From NCBI GenBank assembly GCA_035276685.1, contig DATELK010000190.1, positions 6,962 to 70,961 of the forward strand: a stretch of DNA of 64,000 nt, given 5' to 3'. The notes under the pieces are model-generated. The model ran no database searches. It saw nothing but the letters and a program-made list of their open reading frames with translations, and was not told the origin of the DNA. The stretch is from JACVRN01 sp035276685 (GTDB taxonomy: Bacteria > Acidobacteriota > Blastocatellia > Pyrinomonadales > Pyrinomonadaceae). Shown here one piece after another: positions 8,652 to 17,582 of this stretch (within the stretch, counting starts at the first letter, position 1; every line of letters starts with the position of its first letter). The translations under genes were made by a program, and so were the position numbers.

Positions 8652-9238
8652 AGCGGCGCGCGGTCTTTATGGATAGAGACGGCACGATTTCCGAAGAGGT
8701 CGGCTACGTCAATCACCCTTCGCGCTACAGGGTCTTTCCCTTCTCTGCCGAGGCTGTGAAGCTACTTAACGAGCGCGGGTGGCTGGCGATTCTGGTGACG
8801 AATCAGGCGGGCGTCGCTCGCGGCTACTTCACGGAAGATTTAATCGGAGAAGTCCACGGCGTGCTCAGCGTAGAGCTTGAGCGCGCGGGCGCTCACCTTG
8901 ATGCCATCTACTACTGCGCGCATCATCCTTCGGTCGGAGAGCCGCCCTTTCGTCTTGATTGCGATTGCCGAAAGCCACGGCCCGGTCTGATTCGCCGCGC
9001 CGCAGAAGAGTTCGACATAGACCTTTCCGAGAGCTGGATGATTGGCGACCGCTACAGCGACGTGGAGCTGGCGCACAACGCTGGCGTGCGCTCTTGCTTC
9101 GTGCTGACGGGCTACGGGCGCGGCGAGTGGGAGTATCAACGCGAGGGCTGGAAACACGAGCCCGAGCTGGTGGCGGAAAATCTACTTGAAGCTGTAAGAA
9201 AGATAGCACTGAGCGATGAGCGTAGAGCTGAAGGTTGA
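8648..9238 (+). CDS. gmhB: D-glycero-D-manno-heptose 1,7-bisphosphate 7-phosphatase
   Basis: A HAD-family phosphatase that removes the C7 phosphate of heptose bisphosphate, the third step to ADP-heptose. The nucleophile motif is DRDGT near the N-terminus. A zinc-binding segment CAHHP...CDCRKP and the HAD motif MIGDRYSDVELA follow. At about 196 aa it matches the family. Translation probably starts at TTG 8648, overlapping the TGA of waaF. It overlaps rfaE1 by 23 bp. Confidence 0.94.
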   Translation: MKRRAVFMDRDGTISEEVGYVNHPSRYRVFPFSAEAVKLLNERGWLAILVTNQAGVARGYFTEDLIGEVHGVLSVELERAGAHLDAIYYCAHHPSVGEPPFRLDCDCRKPRPGLIRRAAEEFDIDLSESWMIGDRYSDVELAHNAGVRSCFVLTGYGRGEWEYQREGWKHEPELVAENLLEAVRKIALSDERRAEG

Positions 9239-10232
9239 GCAGGAGCGGCTGGCTTCCGTGGTCGAGCGATTCTCGCGCGTGCGCGTCGTGGTCGTGGGCG
9301 ACCTAGTGGCAGACCAGTTCCTCTACGGCGAGATAGCTCGCGTGTCGCGCGAGGCCCCCGTCTTTATCCTGCGCCACGAGCGGACGGAGACTCTGCCGGG
9401 CGGCGCGGCCAACTGCGCGCTGAACCTCGCGTCGCTCGGAGCTTCCGTCTCGCTCATAGGCGTCGTCGGCGACGACGAGGCGGGCCGGGCTCTCCTTGAG
9501 AAACTCACTGAGGCGGGCGTCTCGTGCGAGAGCATTCGCACGCTCGCGGGCAGCCGCACGATTACGAAGGTTCGCGTGCTAGCGGGTCAGGCACACTCTG
9601 CGCGCCAGCAGGTGATTCGCGTCGATTACGAAGACGGGCCGCTCATGGACAATGCCCTGCGCGCCGAATTAAGAGAGAGCGTGAGGCGGGAAGCAGCTGC
9701 CTCTGACGCAGTCATTATCTCTGACTATAACTACGGAGTCGCGGACGAAGAGATGAGCGAGATGGTGCGCGAAGCCGTGCGCGAAAGACGTGCGCCCGTG
9801 CTGGTTGACTCGCGCTTTCGTCTCTCAAGCTTCCGGGGCTTTACCTCCGCCACGCCGAACGAGGACGAGGTGGAGCAGCTTCTGGGACGAAAGCTCTCGG
9901 ACGAGCGAGAGGTGGAAGAGGCTGGCGCGCTCTTACGCGAGAGGCTGAATCTTGCGGCCCTTCTCATCACGCGTGGCGGGCGCGGCATGATGCTCTTTGA
10001 AGAAGGGCTGGAGCCGCTTCAACTCGATGCCGTGGGCGCTAGAGAGCCCGTGGACGGCACGGGCGCGGGCGACACCGTCATAGCCGCTTATGCTCTCTCC
10101 ATTGCTTCGGGCGCAGGTTTCGCGGACGCCGCGCGCCTTGCCAATCACGCCGGAGGGCTGGTAGTCATGAAGCGCGGCACGGCTTCTTTAAGCAGCGCAG
10201 AGCTTCTGGCAAGCATCAGTGAAAGGAATTAA
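9216..10232 (+). CDS. rfaE1: D-glycero-beta-D-manno-heptose-7-phosphate kinase (HldA/RfaE1)
   Basis: A PfkB-family kinase that phosphorylates C1 of heptose-7-phosphate. Motifs are PGGAANCALNLASLG for substrate binding and DGTGAGDT with the catalytic Asp. It is a stand-alone kinase, as in species where HldE is split. The partner nucleotidyltransferase is the next gene. Its last codons and stop (AGG AAT TAA) fall inside a family-B repeat, which now separates it from rfaE2. Confidence 0.94.
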   Translation: MSVELKVEQERLASVVERFSRVRVVVVGDLVADQFLYGEIARVSREAPVFILRHERTETLPGGAANCALNLASLGASVSLIGVVGDDEAGRALLEKLTEAGVSCESIRTLAGSRTITKVRVLAGQAHSARQQVIRVDYEDGPLMDNALRAELRESVRREAAASDAVIISDYNYGVADEEMSEMVREAVRERRAPVLVDSRFRLSSFRGFTSATPNEDEVEQLLGRKLSDEREVEEAGALLRERLNLAALLITRGGRGMMLFEEGLEPLQLDAVGAREPVDGTGAGDTVIAAYALSIASGAGFADAARLANHAGGLVVMKRGTASLSSAELLASISERN

Positions 10233-10307
10233 CAGGGATGGACAGGATGAACAGGATGAAAGAGAAACTATTTATTCTTTATCCTGTCTATCCTGTCCAT
10301 CCCTGTT
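10227..10307. repeat. family-B intergenic palindromic repeat (copy B1)
   Basis: The left arm 10227-10260 is built on GGGATGGACAGGAT with a second ACAGGAT. The right arm, from about 10280, is its inverted copy reading TCCTGTCCATCCCTGTT. The central spacer is about 20 nt. It lies between rfaE1 and rfaE2, covers the rfaE1 stop, and would fold into a long hairpin in the mRNA. Confidence 0.85.
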
Positions 10308-10317
10308 TGAATCTTCC

Positions 10318-10818
10318 ATGAACGAGCCTTCGAATCGCATACTTGACCGGAACCGTTTGATTGCGCGCGTGGCGATTGCCAGAAGGGGCGGCGCTCGCGT
10401 AGTGCTGGCCAACGGCTGCTTCGACATCCTGCACGTAGGCCACGTGCGCTATCTTGAAGGCGCGCGTGCGCTGGGCGACCTGCTGGTGGTAGGCATCAAC
10501 TCGGACGAGCAGGTCAGGGCTCTCAAGGGCGAGGGCCGTCCGCTCGTCCCTGAGCGAGAGCGTGCGGAAGTGGTGGCGGCCTTGAGGGCCGTCGATTACG
10601 TGACCATTTTTCCAGAGCCGAACGTGGAGGCGCTCCTGCGCTCCATACGGCCCGACATACATGCCAAGGGGACGGACTACACGGAAGAGACTGTGCCCGA
10701 GCGAGACGTGGTGCGTTCCTTGGGCGGTCGCGTGGCAATCGTGGGCGACCCTAAGAATCATTCGACTACGGAGATGCTGGAATCGCTTCATGGCTCGGCC
10801 GTGAGAGATGACAGCTAG
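10318..10818 (+). CDS. rfaE2: D-glycero-beta-D-manno-heptose 1-phosphate adenylyltransferase (HldC/RfaE2)
   Basis: It transfers AMP to heptose-1-phosphate to make ADP-heptose. The nucleotidyltransferase signature NGCFDILHVGHVRYL is present, with AKGTDYTEETVPE and the C-terminal HSTTEML motif. Length is about 166 aa, normal for the unfused enzyme. ATG 10318 is the start; the open frame continues upstream, but that part is only translated repeat B1. The gene sits within the heptose cluster. Confidence 0.94.
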   Translation: MNEPSNRILDRNRLIARVAIARRGGARVVLANGCFDILHVGHVRYLEGARALGDLLVVGINSDEQVRALKGEGRPLVPERERAEVVAALRAVDYVTIFPEPNVEALLRSIRPDIHAKGTDYTEETVPERDVVRSLGGRVAIVGDPKNHSTTEMLESLHGSAVRDDS

Positions 10819-10876
10819 ACGGCTTTTCATCATCTGAGGCTTGAAAAACTTTTTTCAGGAGGAAGCAGAGGCACAT

Positions 10877-11368
10877 ATGAATAAAAGAGGGCGCGGGGCG
10901 CAACTGTTGCTTGCTATGCTGCTGGCCGTTGCAGCCGCCGTATACGCGCCGTTCTCTACGCTCGGGGCAGGCTCCGCTTCGCAGCGGAGATTCGACCCTG
11001 AAGGACAGTTCAACCCTATAGGCAGTCCGCCGCAGGGGCTGGATGAAGTGGCGAGCATAGACCTTTTCCGAAGCGGTCGCGGCCGACCATTTACGAGCCA
11101 CACGCATTCCGGCGTGGTGACGACGCGCGGCGTGGTCTATCGCTTCCAGAGCATCTCGGCCAGCCGTAACAGCCTGACCTTCACGACGCGCGCCAGGGGC
11201 GGCGTGAGCTATCGCTTCTCGGGCCGCTTCCTACGAGGCGGCGTCTTCGCCGAGATGGACTCAAGCGTCTGGGATCAGCCCATGCTGGAAGGAACCCTGA
11301 CCAAGCTCAGAAACGGCAGGCAGGTCTCGGAAGGCCGCATGCGCTTCAGCTACTTCGGGGGAACCTAA
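10877..11368 (+). CDS. hypothetical secreted protein
   Basis: A protein of about 163 aa that I do not recognise. An N-terminal basic stretch and hydrophobic segment (LLLAMLLAVAAAVYAPF) look like a Sec signal peptide or a single anchor. The mature part is small, beta-rich in appearance, and rich in Gly, Arg, Ser and Phe (RFSGRFLRGGVFAEMD). An AGGAGG at 10857-10862 precedes ATG 10877. It lies between rfaE2 and waaC, so an envelope location is likely, but the function is unknown. Confidence 0.7.
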   Translation: MNKRGRGAQLLLAMLLAVAAAVYAPFSTLGAGSASQRRFDPEGQFNPIGSPPQGLDEVASIDLFRSGRGRPFTSHTHSGVVTTRGVVYRFQSISASRNSLTFTTRARGGVSYRFSGRFLRGGVFAEMDSSVWDQPMLEGTLTKLRNGRQVSEGRMRFSYFGGT

Positions 11369-11372
11369 AAAA

Positions 11373-11465
11373 ATGCAGAAGTCAGAGTGCAGAATGATGA
11401 ATTAAAGAAATAATTCAAGTTGAATAATTCTTATCATTCATCATTCTGCACTCTGACTTCTGACT
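11373..11465. repeat. family-A intergenic palindromic repeat (copy A2)
   Basis: Left arm 11373-11403 carries GCAGAAGTCAGAGTGCAGAA then TGATGAATT. The right arm 11436-11465 is its inverted copy, with a spacer of about 32 nt. It starts 4 nt after the stop of the secreted-protein gene and ends 7 nt before the waaC ATG, replacing any normal ribosome-binding region for waaC. Confidence 0.85.
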
Positions 11466-11472
11466 TGCTTTT

Positions 11473-12549
11473 ATGCGGATTCTGATAGTCAAACTGGGGA
11501 GCATAGGGGACATAGTGCATACGCTGCCTGCGCTGGCGGCTATCGGTCGGGCTCTGCCTCGCGCGCAGCTTGCCTGGGTTGTAGAAAAACGCTCGGCCGA
11601 GATTTTGAGGGACAACCCGTTTTTGAAAAGCCTCATCGAAGTCGACACGAAGGCTTTGAGGCGCTGGCCGTCGTCTGGGGAGACGCTGCAGGCACCGCGC
11701 CAGCAGTTACGTCGGTTACGCGCCTCAACCTTCGATTCCGCCTTAGATTTCCAGGGACTTCTTAAATCAGCAACTATCGCCAGGCTCTCGGGCGCACGGC
11801 GCGTCTACGGCTTCGAGCGGGCCTCTCTGCGCGAGCCTGCCAGTCGCATCTTACTCTCCAAAGCGGTCAGGGTTCCGCCCCGCGCTCACGTCATAGTAAA
11901 AAATCTAACGCTAGCAGCAGAAGCCCTAGGCATAACTGTTCCCACGCGTCCCGAAGACTTCGAGTTTCCCGTGCAGCTCAGGCGCGAGCACGAGATAGAG
12001 GCCGAGGTCGCTGCGGATTGGACGAACGGGAGCTATGCCATTTTGAATCCGGGCGGCGGCTGGCCTACGAAGCTCTGGGGCGCTGAGCGGTTCGGGGCTC
12101 TGGCCGACAGGCTCTGGTCTGAGTTCGGGCTGAGCTCGATAATCACGTACGGGCCGGGCGAGACGGAGCTGGCAGGAAAAGTTTTAGAGGCCAGCCGCTC
12201 AGGCCGGGCCAGAACAGCAGACATTTCGCTCAAGGGCTTTTATGCCTTAGCACGCGCGTCAAAGCTTTACGTGGGCGGCGACACCGGGCCGACTCATCTG
12301 GCGGTGGCGGCGGGCGCTCCCCTGGTGGGACTCTTCGGGCCTACCGAGTGGTGGAGAAACGGCAGCCCTCGGCCCGAAGATATTTCAGTCGAGCGCAACG
12401 ACATAGGCTGTCGCACGGATTGTCACAGGCGCTCCTGCTCTCACTGGATATGCATGGACATAGAGGTCGAGCGTGTCTTAGAGGCTGTAGAGCGTAGGCT
12501 CGGACGCGCGCATAAACTGATTCAACTGGAGAGCGGCACGGTTGCTTAA
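11473..12549 (+). CDS. waaC: LPS heptosyltransferase I (GT9 family)
   Basis: This enzyme adds the first heptose to Kdo in the LPS inner core. The N-terminus ILIVKLGSIGDIVHTLPAL is characteristic of WaaC. LNPGGGWPTKLWGAERF and GGDTGPTHLAVAAG match the GT9 donor and acceptor regions. The protein has 358 aa. A Cys/His-rich C-terminal stretch (CRTDCHRRSCSHWICM) is present. The stop overlaps the next gene by 8 bp. It is the second heptosyltransferase of this cluster, so the window encodes both inner-core transfer steps. Confidence 0.92.
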   Translation: MRILIVKLGSIGDIVHTLPALAAIGRALPRAQLAWVVEKRSAEILRDNPFLKSLIEVDTKALRRWPSSGETLQAPRQQLRRLRASTFDSALDFQGLLKSATIARLSGARRVYGFERASLREPASRILLSKAVRVPPRAHVIVKNLTLAAEALGITVPTRPEDFEFPVQLRREHEIEAEVAADWTNGSYAILNPGGGWPTKLWGAERFGALADRLWSEFGLSSIITYGPGETELAGKVLEASRSGRARTADISLKGFYALARASKLYVGGDTGPTHLAVAAGAPLVGLFGPTEWWRNGSPRPEDISVERNDIGCRTDCHRRSCSHWICMDIEVERVLEAVERRLGRAHKLIQLESGTVA

Positions 12550-13096
12550 GGAAGGCTCATGGGTGCAGCGCTGGCGTGTGCCGCTCGGGTTCCTGTGCGG
12601 CGCGGCGTTCGTGGTGCTGGCAAGGCCTCGCGCCGTAACGCTCGCGGCAGGCGGAGCGGTCGCTCTTCTCGGGCTCGGACTTCGAGCATGGGCCGCAGGG
12701 CACATCAGGAAGAACTCTCAGCTTGCGACCTCAGGCCCATACGCCTACACGCGCAACCCGCTTTACCTGGGCAGCTTTCTACTTGGACTCGGCTTCACCA
12801 TAGCCGCCGGACAGCCCCTTCTGGGCCTACTCTTCGCGGGCCTCTTCCTGGGCATCTATTTGCCCGTCATGCGCGTCGAAGCAGCGACACTCTCCCGGCT
12901 TTTCGGTCAAGACTACACACTATACGCGCGTGCCGTTCCCCTCTTCTTCCCGCGCCTTGTGCCGTACAGGGACGCCAAGACGGGCAGCGCTAAGTTCGAT
13001 GCCGGGCTCTATCTGAGATACCGGGAGTATCAGGCGGCAATCGGGCTGGTGATAGCCTGGGGCCTGCTGGCCCTGAAGGCGCTCTTTGTGAAGTAG
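12542..13096 (+). CDS. isoprenylcysteine carboxyl methyltransferase-like membrane protein
   Basis: An integral membrane protein of about 184 aa with at least three hydrophobic segments. It carries the ICMT/phospholipid-methyltransferase motif TSGPYAYTRNPLYLG, followed by a helix and an acidic residue near VMRVEAATL. Bacterial members are SAM-dependent methyltransferases whose substrates are usually unknown. The TTG at 12542 overlaps the end of waaC; a GTG at 12563 is an alternative start. Being coupled to LPS core genes, it may act on an envelope lipid, but this is inference. Confidence 0.8.
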   Translation: MLKEGSWVQRWRVPLGFLCGAAFVVLARPRAVTLAAGGAVALLGLGLRAWAAGHIRKNSQLATSGPYAYTRNPLYLGSFLLGLGFTIAAGQPLLGLLFAGLFLGIYLPVMRVEAATLSRLFGQDYTLYARAVPLFFPRLVPYRDAKTGSAKFDAGLYLRYREYQAAIGLVIAWGLLALKALFVK

Positions 13097-13110
13097 AGAT
13101 TTTTTTGCAA

Positions 13111-13956
13111 ATGAAGCTCGCTCGACTATCAATCTTCTGTCTCTCCTTTATCCTCTTGCTGGCGCTCGCACCGGCATCTGCGCTGGTAGACGAGCGCGCT
13201 GCTGCTGACAATTCGCCTCTGCCGTTTGAGCCAAGAGAAGAGAGCGTCTACGAGGCTGAGTTCTCAAGGTCTCTGCTGAGAGGCATCAACGTAGCCACGC
13301 TCAGATTCACGGCCAGCCGCGAGCGAGGCGCTGCGTCGAACGGGAAAGAGGATGCTTCAATCTTACACTTCACGGCGGAGGCTCAATCCAAGGGGCTCTT
13401 TCCAAAACTCTTCTCCGGCCTGCGCTTTTACCAGCAGGTGGAATCAACCGTTGACTCTGAATCCTTCAGCGTCCTTCGCACGGTCAAGCTGGACGAGCAG
13501 GGCAACCGCAAGCGAGCCAGCGAAGCCGTCTTTGACCTCAAGCAAAGGCGCGTCACGTGGACTGAGCGCGTCCCGAACGACCCCACGAGCCAGCCGCGCG
13601 TCGTCACCTCTGAATTCACGGGCAAGGTTCAGGACATAGCCTCCGTCTTCTACTTCGTTCGGACGCAGCCGCTCGTGCCCGGAAAAAACTTTGAAGTGCT
13701 GGTCTCCGATTCCGGCAGGGTCTACCGAATGCCCGTTCGCGTCGGGGAGACCAAGAAGATAAAGAGCATCCTCGGTGAAGTCCAAGCCGTGCGCGTAGAG
13801 CCCGAGCTTTTCGGCGAAGACCGAATGGTCAGAGGCAAGGGGCAGCTCACCATCTGGTTCACCACCGACGCGCGCCACATCCCCGTCCGAGCCCAAATCA
13901 AACACGAGATGGGCACGCTCGACATAACCTTAAAGAGTCTCGTACAGGGAAAGTAA
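13111..13956 (+). CDS. DUF3108-type secreted protein
   Basis: A protein of about 281 aa with a clear signal peptide (LSIFCLSFILLLALAPASA). The mature region begins FEPREESVYEAEFSRSLLRG and continues with alternating beta segments (AEAQSKGLFPKLFSGLR, RVEPELFGEDRMVRGKGQL), a pattern I associate with DUF3108. Known members are periplasmic or surface proteins without a firm biochemical role. ATG 13111 follows a short gap after the methyltransferase gene. A family-B repeat starts immediately after its stop codon. Confidence 0.78.
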   Translation: MKLARLSIFCLSFILLLALAPASALVDERAAADNSPLPFEPREESVYEAEFSRSLLRGINVATLRFTASRERGAASNGKEDASILHFTAEAQSKGLFPKLFSGLRFYQQVESTVDSESFSVLRTVKLDEQGNRKRASEAVFDLKQRRVTWTERVPNDPTSQPRVVTSEFTGKVQDIASVFYFVRTQPLVPGKNFEVLVSDSGRVYRMPVRVGETKKIKSILGEVQAVRVEPELFGEDRMVRGKGQLTIWFTTDARHIPVRAQIKHEMGTLDITLKSLVQGK

Positions 13957-14047
13957 GAAATTAACAGGGATGGACAGGATAGACAGGATAAAAGAAGAAG
14001 AGATGCTTTCTTATCCTGCTTATCCTGTCCATCCCTGTTAATTTCTT
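13957..14047. repeat. family-B intergenic palindromic repeat (copy B2)
   Basis: Left arm 13957-13993 and right arm 14009-14047 are inverted copies built on ACAGGGATGGACAGGAT, with a spacer of about 15 nt. It directly follows the TAA of the DUF3108 gene. The 127 bp between it and the DUF4912 start contain no further gene. Confidence 0.87.
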
Positions 14048-14174
14048 TGCCGTCGTGTTTGACATAGTGCGTCCGATTCCGTAAAACTACCTGCTTTAAT
14101 TTAATCAAACAGTATGTAGGCATAGCTGTCAGAGGCAGCAGTTTGCCTTTTGTACGGTCGGAAACGGATACGCG

Positions 14175-15131
14175 ATGCCCTTTTTCTTTCCCGGTAGCTC
14201 TGAATTAGTCATCACACAGGAGACTCCCTCGCCAGCGGTCGTGGACAAACTGGCGGAGCTTTCGGCGGACGAGCCTCTGCCGGAAAGCTACGATCTGGAC
14301 AGGATAAGTCTGCTGGCCCAGTCGCCGCGCAGAATCTATCTCTACTGGGAGCTGGCCCGCGACCCCTTCGAGCCTTTGCAGCGCGTCTTCGGCCAACGGG
14401 ACGGATACCGCCTCGCCGTCAGGCTCACGGACATGGACTCGGAAGCGACCACCCTGCACGAGGCTTCGGGGACGCGCTCGCAGTGGTTCGACGTGCAGCC
14501 TGACCGCGCCTACATGGCAGAGCTTGGGCTTTACAGTCCGGGCCGCCCATTCATACGGCTGCTCGCGTCAAACACGCGCCGCACGCCGCGCGCCAGCGTC
14601 TCGCTCCACACGGAGCAGGCGGAGCAGTGGCAGGTCACGGCCGAGCAATTCTCGCGCGTGCTGGACGACGCGGGCTACGTGAGCGACGCGCTGGAAGTCG
14701 CGCTTGAAGCTGCGGACGAGGCGACTAATAACGCCGCGACGCGCGCCATCACCAGGCGGCTTGCGCCAGCGAGCCTGCCGCCCATGAGCGAAGAGGAACT
14801 GGCGGAGTTGCGAGGCGTGCTGACGGCGCTCGCTTTCGGCATGCCCTGGGGAAACCTGCGGCCCATGCTGTCACAGGATCTTGCCACATGGTTCGACCGT
14901 TTCGGTGCTGACGGGGCGCAGTTAGACCCGGCACGTATCACAGAAGTTCTACATTCAACGCTCGGCATAGAGATGACACGCTCGCCCTTTGAGGCTCCGC
15001 CCGAAGCGGCACGCCGCCGTGCGGCTCGTGTCATAGTAGGCGCAAGCGAAGTCAATCTTCCCTCGCGCCCCTTCCATCTCTGGATGCCGAGCATGACAGA
15101 AAGGCAAGTCAGAAGGCAGAGTGCAGAATGA
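14175..15131 (+). CDS. DUF4912 domain protein
   Basis: A 318-aa cytosolic protein. The DUF4912-like region at about residues 40-150 includes YLYWELARDPFEPLQRVFG, WFDVQPDRAYMAELGLYSPG and FIRLLASNTRRTPR. The rest is helical and low in motifs. Genes of this family often sit beside GH57 alpha-glucan branching enzymes, as here, which hints at glycogen handling. The frame ends inside family-A repeat A3: its last eight or so residues (QVRRQSAE) and its stop codon are repeat sequence. The repeat has therefore probably replaced the original C-terminus. Confidence 0.8.
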   Translation: MPFFFPGSSELVITQETPSPAVVDKLAELSADEPLPESYDLDRISLLAQSPRRIYLYWELARDPFEPLQRVFGQRDGYRLAVRLTDMDSEATTLHEASGTRSQWFDVQPDRAYMAELGLYSPGRPFIRLLASNTRRTPRASVSLHTEQAEQWQVTAEQFSRVLDDAGYVSDALEVALEAADEATNNAATRAITRRLAPASLPPMSEEELAELRGVLTALAFGMPWGNLRPMLSQDLATWFDRFGADGAQLDPARITEVLHSTLGIEMTRSPFEAPPEAARRRAARVIVGASEVNLPSRPFHLWMPSMTERQVRRQSAE

Positions 15132-15180
15132 TGAATGAAAAGAAGAACGCTTCTTTAATTCATCATTCTGCACTCTGCAT
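15106..15180. repeat. family-A intergenic palindromic repeat (copy A3)
   Basis: Left arm about 15106-15138 and right arm 15157-15180, inverted copies of the GCAGAGTGCAGAATGATGAA core with an 18-nt spacer. It begins inside the 3' end of the DUF4912 gene and ends 15 nt before the GTG of the GH57 gene. Confidence 0.85.
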
Positions 15181-15195
15181 TCATACTTTTTTCTC

Positions 15196-16791
15196 GTGCC
15201 TATAGGTTATCTAAGTCTTGTCCTGCACGCGCACCTGCCTTTTGTGCGTCACCCCGAGCATCCGGAGTTTCTGGAGGAAGACTGGCTCTACGAAGCCATC
15301 ACGGAAGTCTACCTGCCGCTCATCTTCGTCTTCCAGAACCTGCACGAGATGAATGCAAGCCCGCGCCTTGCGATGAACGTCTCGCCGCCGCTCTGCGAGA
15401 TGCTCTCCGACCCGCTGCTTCAGGAGCGCTACACGCGACACCTCGAAAACCTCCTCACGCTCTCGGAAAAAGAGATTGAGCGCACCAAGCGCGACGCGCC
15501 CGAGTTCCAGCCCGTGGCGCGCATGTATTTCGAGACCCTGTCGGCGGCGCATCATCTCTGGACAACGCGCTACCAACGCAACCTTGTTCGAGCCTTCCGC
15601 GAGCTACAGGAAGAGGGCGTGCTTGAAATCATGACCTGCTGCGCGACGCACGGCTTTCTGCCTCTCATCTCTACGCACGAGGCGCGACGCGCGCAGATTG
15701 AGGTGGCGGTTCAGAACTACCGCAAGCACTTCGGCCGTAGCCCGCGCGGCATCTGGCTGGCCGAGTGCGCCTACGAGCCCGGCGTCGAAGACTTACTTAA
15801 AGATGCTGGCATCGAATATTTCATCTCAGACACTCACGGCATTCTTTACGGCGAGCCGAGGCCTCGCTACGGCGTCTACGCTCCCGTGCGCTGCCCCAAC
15901 GGCGTGGCCGTCTTCGCGCGCGACCTTGAGACGAGCCAGCAGGTATGGAGCTCTATGGTAGGCTATCCGGGCCATCCTGATTACAGGGAGTTCTACAGAG
16001 ACCTTGGCTGGGACGCGCCGCTCGATTACCTGCTCCCGCACCTGCACGCAGGCGGCGAGCGCCGCCACCTTGGCTTAAAGTATCACCGCATCACTGGCCG
16101 AGACGTGTCTCAGCAGGACAAGCAGCCCTACAACCCGGAGGCCGCGCGCCATCGCGCAGCCGAGCACGCCAGCGACTTTATACACAAGCGCATAGAGCAG
16201 GCTCGCCACCTGATTGAGTCATTCGACGGGCGTCCTCCCATCGTCTGCTCTCCCTACGACGCGGAGCTTTACGGCCACTGGTGGTTCGAGGGGCCGCAGT
16301 TCATAGACTTTCTCTTCCGCAAGCTGCACTGGGACACCGACGACATAGAAGCCGTCTCGCCCGGCGACGTGCTCGACTCAGGCATGGCTATTCAAACGCA
16401 GCAGCCGTCGGCCTCAAGCTGGGGCGAAGAGGGTTATTACAAAGTCTGGCTCAACGAGCTTAACTCGTGGATGTACCCGCACCAGCACGCTGCGGAAGCG
16501 CGCATGACAGAGCTTGCCAATCGCCACGCCTCGGCAGAAGGCATACTCCGTCGCGCGCTCAATCAGGCCGCCAGAGAGTTGCTGCTTGCTCAATCCAGCG
16601 ACTGGGCCTTTCAAATCTATCAGGGCACGACCGTTGAGTACGCCACCAAACGCTTCCGCTCTCACATACGCCGCTTCGACGCCATCGTGAAGGAGATTGA
16701 GGGGGGCGCGATTGACGAAGGCAGGCTGGCCGAGATGGAATGGCGCGATAACATCTTCGCAGAGATTGACTATCGCGTGTACAGGTCATGA
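15196..16791 (+). CDS. GH57 family 1,4-alpha-glucan branching enzyme
   Basis: A 531-aa protein of the GH57/DUF1957 type, which makes alpha-1,6 branches in glycogen-like glucans. The N-terminus GYLSLVLHAHLPFVRHPE contains the conserved HAHLP. The likely nucleophile is E190 in WLAECAYEPG, and the acid/base is D355 in SPYDAELYGHWWFEG. The C-terminal helical domain (from about residue 400) is typical. The start is GTG 15196. The next gene overlaps by 4 bp (ATGA). No GlgA or GlgC is in the window. Confidence 0.93.
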   Translation: MPIGYLSLVLHAHLPFVRHPEHPEFLEEDWLYEAITEVYLPLIFVFQNLHEMNASPRLAMNVSPPLCEMLSDPLLQERYTRHLENLLTLSEKEIERTKRDAPEFQPVARMYFETLSAAHHLWTTRYQRNLVRAFRELQEEGVLEIMTCCATHGFLPLISTHEARRAQIEVAVQNYRKHFGRSPRGIWLAECAYEPGVEDLLKDAGIEYFISDTHGILYGEPRPRYGVYAPVRCPNGVAVFARDLETSQQVWSSMVGYPGHPDYREFYRDLGWDAPLDYLLPHLHAGGERRHLGLKYHRITGRDVSQQDKQPYNPEAARHRAAEHASDFIHKRIEQARHLIESFDGRPPIVCSPYDAELYGHWWFEGPQFIDFLFRKLHWDTDDIEAVSPGDVLDSGMAIQTQQPSASSWGEEGYYKVWLNELNSWMYPHQHAAEARMTELANRHASAEGILRRALNQAARELLLAQSSDWAFQIYQGTTVEYATKRFRSHIRRFDAIVKEIEGGAIDEGRLAEMEWRDNIFAEIDYRVYRS

Positions 16792-17582
16792 AGCCCCTTG
16801 AGGACAGAGCGACCGACGCTCGCCGCCCGCTCATCATAGGCCACAGGGGAGCCGCGCGGGTCACGCCCGAGAACACTATCATCTCATTCAAGCGCGCCAT
16901 GGCGGACGGAGCCGACGGTATAGAGTTCGACGTGAGACTCGCGAGAGACCGCGTGCCCGTCTGTATACACGACTCAAGTTTACGCCGCACTGCGCTCAGA
17001 GAAGGATTGATAGCCTCTCTTTCATCAACAGAGCTTGTCAATGTAGACGCAGGCACGTGGTTCAACCGCCGCTTCCCCGCCCTGGCGAGCGAAGAATATA
17101 CACAGGCAACAATCCCTACTCTCTCGGAAGTCTTTGAGCTTTTCCGTGACACGGACGCGTTGCTTTACGTGGAGATGAAGTGCGAGGTGTCTGAGGCTGG
17201 CGCGATTGCCTCTGAGGTCGCGAAGCTCATACGCGAGCACGAGATGACGGAGCGCGCAGTCGTGGAGAGCTTCACTCTAGAAGCAATCATTGAGATAAAG
17301 CGACGAGCGCCGGAGATTCGTACCGCCGCGCTCTTCGAGCCTAAATTGATGCCGCCGCCGTCTCTTAGCCGCATGATGCGGCTCGCCGCAGAGTGCAGGG
17401 CCAACGAGCTTGCGCTTCATCACCTGCTCGCTAGGCGCAGGGTAATCGAAGAGGCCACGCGGCGCGGCATGAAGACGGTCGTCTGGACTGTAGACAATCC
17501 ACGTTGGCTTGCACGCGCAAGCCGCTTCGGCATACACGCCGTCATCACCAATCATCCCGCAATCATGAGAGGCAATGGATAG
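16788..17582 (+). CDS. glycerophosphodiester phosphodiesterase
   Basis: A 264-aa GDPD with no signal peptide, so presumably cytosolic (UgpQ-like). It cleaves glycerophosphodiesters to glycerol-3-phosphate plus an alcohol. Conserved metal and catalytic motifs are IIGHRGA, PENTIISF, GIEFDVRLARD, CIHDSSL and VEMKCE. The ATG overlaps the GH57 stop. Its 3' end overlaps the AraC-type gene by 8 bp, so the three genes form one transcription unit. Confidence 0.93.
   Translation: MKPLEDRATDARRPLIIGHRGAARVTPENTIISFKRAMADGADGIEFDVRLARDRVPVCIHDSSLRRTALREGLIASLSSTELVNVDAGTWFNRRFPALASEEYTQATIPTLSEVFELFRDTDALLYVEMKCEVSEAGAIASEVAKLIREHEMTERAVVESFTLEAIIEIKRRAPEIRTAALFEPKLMPPPSLSRMMRLAAECRANELALHHLLARRRVIEEATRRGMKTVVWTVDNPRWLARASRFGIHAVITNHPAIMRGNG

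Noticed and set aside
10219..10317. N-terminal extension of rfaE2 reading through repeat B1
   Set aside because: The extra 33 residues are translated repeat; ATG 10318 gives the normal enzyme N-terminus.
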